Shown: positions 62,167 through 64,000 of the stretch, in pieces
Layout: each line of letters begins with the position of its first letter
Position numbering within the stretch: the first letter of the stretch is position 1
From: Flavobacteriaceae bacterium
GTDB lineage: Bacteria; Bacteroidota; Bacteroidia; Flavobacteriales; Flavobacteriaceae
Assembly (NCBI GenBank): GCA_947453885.1
Contig: CANGIF010000002.1
Location: forward strand, 78,230 to 142,229
Direction: 5' to 3'
Length of the DNA: 64,000 nt
Translations under genes and position numbers: made by a program
Notes under the pieces: generated by a model
Seen by the model: only the letters and a program-made list of their open reading frames with translations
Told to the model about the DNA's origin: nothing
The model's database searches: none

Positions 62167-64000
62167 TTAATCTAATTGTTGGTAATCTGAGTTCATACTT
62201 TTAAACTCTGGTACAATTTTTTTCATTTTTGAAACAATATCAATATTAGAAAATGTTCTTGCTGTTTCTATTAATGAATTAACTGCTTCAAGAGTTGCGT
62301 CATAATTTTCGCATTCTTCTTGTGCAATCATGATTTTTTCATGATGGGTTGGTAAAGTTTTAGCTGAATCATTTAATAATTCTTCATATAGTTTCTCACC
62401 TGGTCTTAAGCCAACAATTTTAATCTTAATTTCTTTTTCAGGTGTAAAACCTGCCAAACGAATCATTTTGTTTGCTAAGTCAATAATTTTTACAGGTTTA
62501 CCCATGTCAAAAATGAATATTTCTCCACCTTTGCCCATTGCACCTGCTTCTAAAACCAATTGACATGCTTCAGGAATTGTCATGAAATAGCGGATAATAT
62601 CAGGATGTGTAATTGTAATTGGTCCACCATTTGCAATTTGTTCAGTAAAAAGTGGTACTACTGAACCATTTGAACCTAAAACATTTCCAAATCTTGTTGT
62701 AATAAATTTGGTTTTTGCACTTGTGGAATTGTGATACAAAGACTGGACATATTTCTCTGCAATACGCTTACTGGCCCCCATTACATTACTCGGATTCACT
62801 GCTTTATCTGTTGAAACCATTACAAAACTATCAACTTGATTTTGTAAAGATAAATCAGCTAGATTTTTAGTCCCCATAACATTTACAAAAATCGCTTGTG
62901 ATGGATTTTCTTCCATCATAGGAACGTGCTTATAGGCCGCAGCATGAAAAACAACATTTGGATTGTATTTTTTAAAAACCTCAGCAATTGAATCTTTATT
63001 TCTAATATCCGCAATTACTGTCCTGATTTTCGACTTTGTAATTACTTTTTCTAATTCTAAACTTAGATGATGTAAAGGTGTTTCAGCTTGATCTAAAATA
63101 ATTACTTTTTTAGGTGTGAAGTTTAATACCTGTCTAGCTATTTCACTTCCAATAGAACCCGCTGCACCTGTAATTAGTACCGTTTTGTTTTCCAATTGTG
63201 AAGAAATCAATCTATTATCTAAAACTATCGGTTTTCGTTCAAGTAAATCATGAATTTTGAAACTCTGTATTTTTTTAGAAATCTCTTTTCTATCTTCCCA
63301 ATCAGAAATTAAAGGTACTGTATATACTTTAAAATTATAATCTAAACATTCTTCAATCAAAGTTATCTTTTCATCTTTAGTCAAACTTTTATCTGCAACT
63401 ATTAATGCTTCTGCCTGTATAGAACGCATTAATACTGGAATTCTTTTATTAAATTTTATAATTGGTAAATTCAATATGCTTTTAGAATAATCTTGATTCT
63501 TTTTATCAATAAAACCAACTACTTTAAAACGTGTCGGTTTTTCAGACTTTAAAGCATTGGCAACAGAAATAGCATTGGCATCAGAACCATAAATTAATGC
63601 TTTCATCAAGTTTTTATCATTTGATTCTGAAAAATAAACTTCAAAAGTTTGTTTTACAACTATTCTGTACAAGAATAAACTACAAAAAGATAGAATAAAA
63701 TTAATAAATAAACTTGTATTCATGAATATCTTTTGACCTAATAAGAAAAAACATCCATAATTAATTGTTACCAATACCACTAACGTAAATGTTAAAGCAA
63801 TAAATATTTTTACAGCATCTATATAAGATGAATGTCGAATTATTCCAGAATAGGTTCTGAAAAGCCAAAAGGAAAATAAATTTAAAATATAAAAGAAAGG
63901 AATTATAAAAAATAAATATCTTTTGTGTAATGAATTAAGCCCCATCCCATCAAATATATGATAGGTAAATAAGGACGAAAACGCTACAATAAGCATGTCA
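62167..64000 (-). CDS. CapD/FlaA1/WbpM-like nucleotide-sugar epimerase/dehydratase (N-terminus probably runs past window end)
   Basis: N-terminal TMs; KTVLITGAAGSIGSEIARQ, VFHAAAYKHVPMMEENPSQA, MVSTDKAVNPSNVMGASKR; frame open to the window edge. Confidence 0.93.
   Translation of the reverse strand, partial: DMLIVAFSSLFTYHIFDGMGLNSLHKRYLFFIIPFFYILNLFSFWLFRTYSGIIRHSSYIDAVKIFIALTFTLVVLVTINYGCFFLLGQKIFMNTSLFINFILSFCSLFLYRIVVKQTFEVYFSESNDKNLMKALIYGSDANAISVANALKSEKPTRFKVVGFIDKKNQDYSKSILNLPIIKFNKRIPVLMRSIQAEALIVADKSLTKDEKITLIEECLDYNFKVYTVPLISDWEDRKEISKKIQSFKIHDLLERKPIVLDNRLISSQLENKTVLITGAAGSIGSEIARQVLNFTPKKVIILDQAETPLHHLSLELEKVITKSKIRTVIADIRNKDSIAEVFKKYNPNVVFHAAAYKHVPMMEENPSQAIFVNVMGTKNLADLSLQNQVDSFVMVSTDKAVNPSNVMGASKRIAEKYVQSLYHNSTSAKTKFITTRFGNVLGSNGSVVPLFTEQIANGGPITITHPDIIRYFMTIPEACQLVLEAGAMGKGGEIFIFDMGKPVKIIDLANKMIRLAGFTPEKEIKIKIVGLRPGEKLYEELLNDSAKTLPTHHEKIMIAQEECENYDATLEAVNSLIETARTFSNIDIVSKMKKIVPEFKSMNSDYQQLD

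Overview
AT-rich chromosomal window from a Bacteroidota (Flavobacterium-like) genome. The assignment rests on fused SecDF, type III glutamine synthetase, type IX secretion signals, PorV/DUF6588/DUF4252 families and TAnnTTTG promoters. Bases 1 to ~34,990 are mostly ordinary core genes: menA, secDF, mdh, gyrB, asnB, a GreA-like factor, an outer-membrane protein plus TPR pair, a cysteine synthase, an S9 peptidase, YbaB, TerC, GSIII, yaaA, an ECF sigma/anti-sigma/DUF4252 operon and pssA. Bases ~34,970 to 64,000 are a large, nearly all minus-strand surface-polysaccharide locus: WcaJ-like initiating transferase, O-antigen ligase/polymerase-like protein, about ten glycosyltransferases, two asparagine-synthase-like proteins, a deacetylase-like protein, Wzm/Wzt, Wzc/Wza, a CpsB-like phosphatase and a CapD/FlaA1-like epimerase/dehydratase. 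The best candidate for something undescribed is a strict 41-bp-period tandem array at 41193-41356. Each unit carries a CTTGGAA-N-TTCCAAG palindrome and a more variable AT-rich segment, and the array lies upstream of an orphan DUF6261-like gene inside the polysaccharide locus. Other points of interest are a (Gly-Tyr)11 tract encoded by a hexanucleotide microsatellite in the Wzc tyrosine kinase, a seven-repeat RCC1 T9SS cargo with a GC-rich hairpin in its 5' leader, a glutaminase-less AsnB-like protein, an exostosin-like protein, a protein with two OmpA-like domains, and a transposase-like remnant. No rRNA, tRNA or CRISPR locus was recognised. All family calls come from reading the sequence; no search was run.
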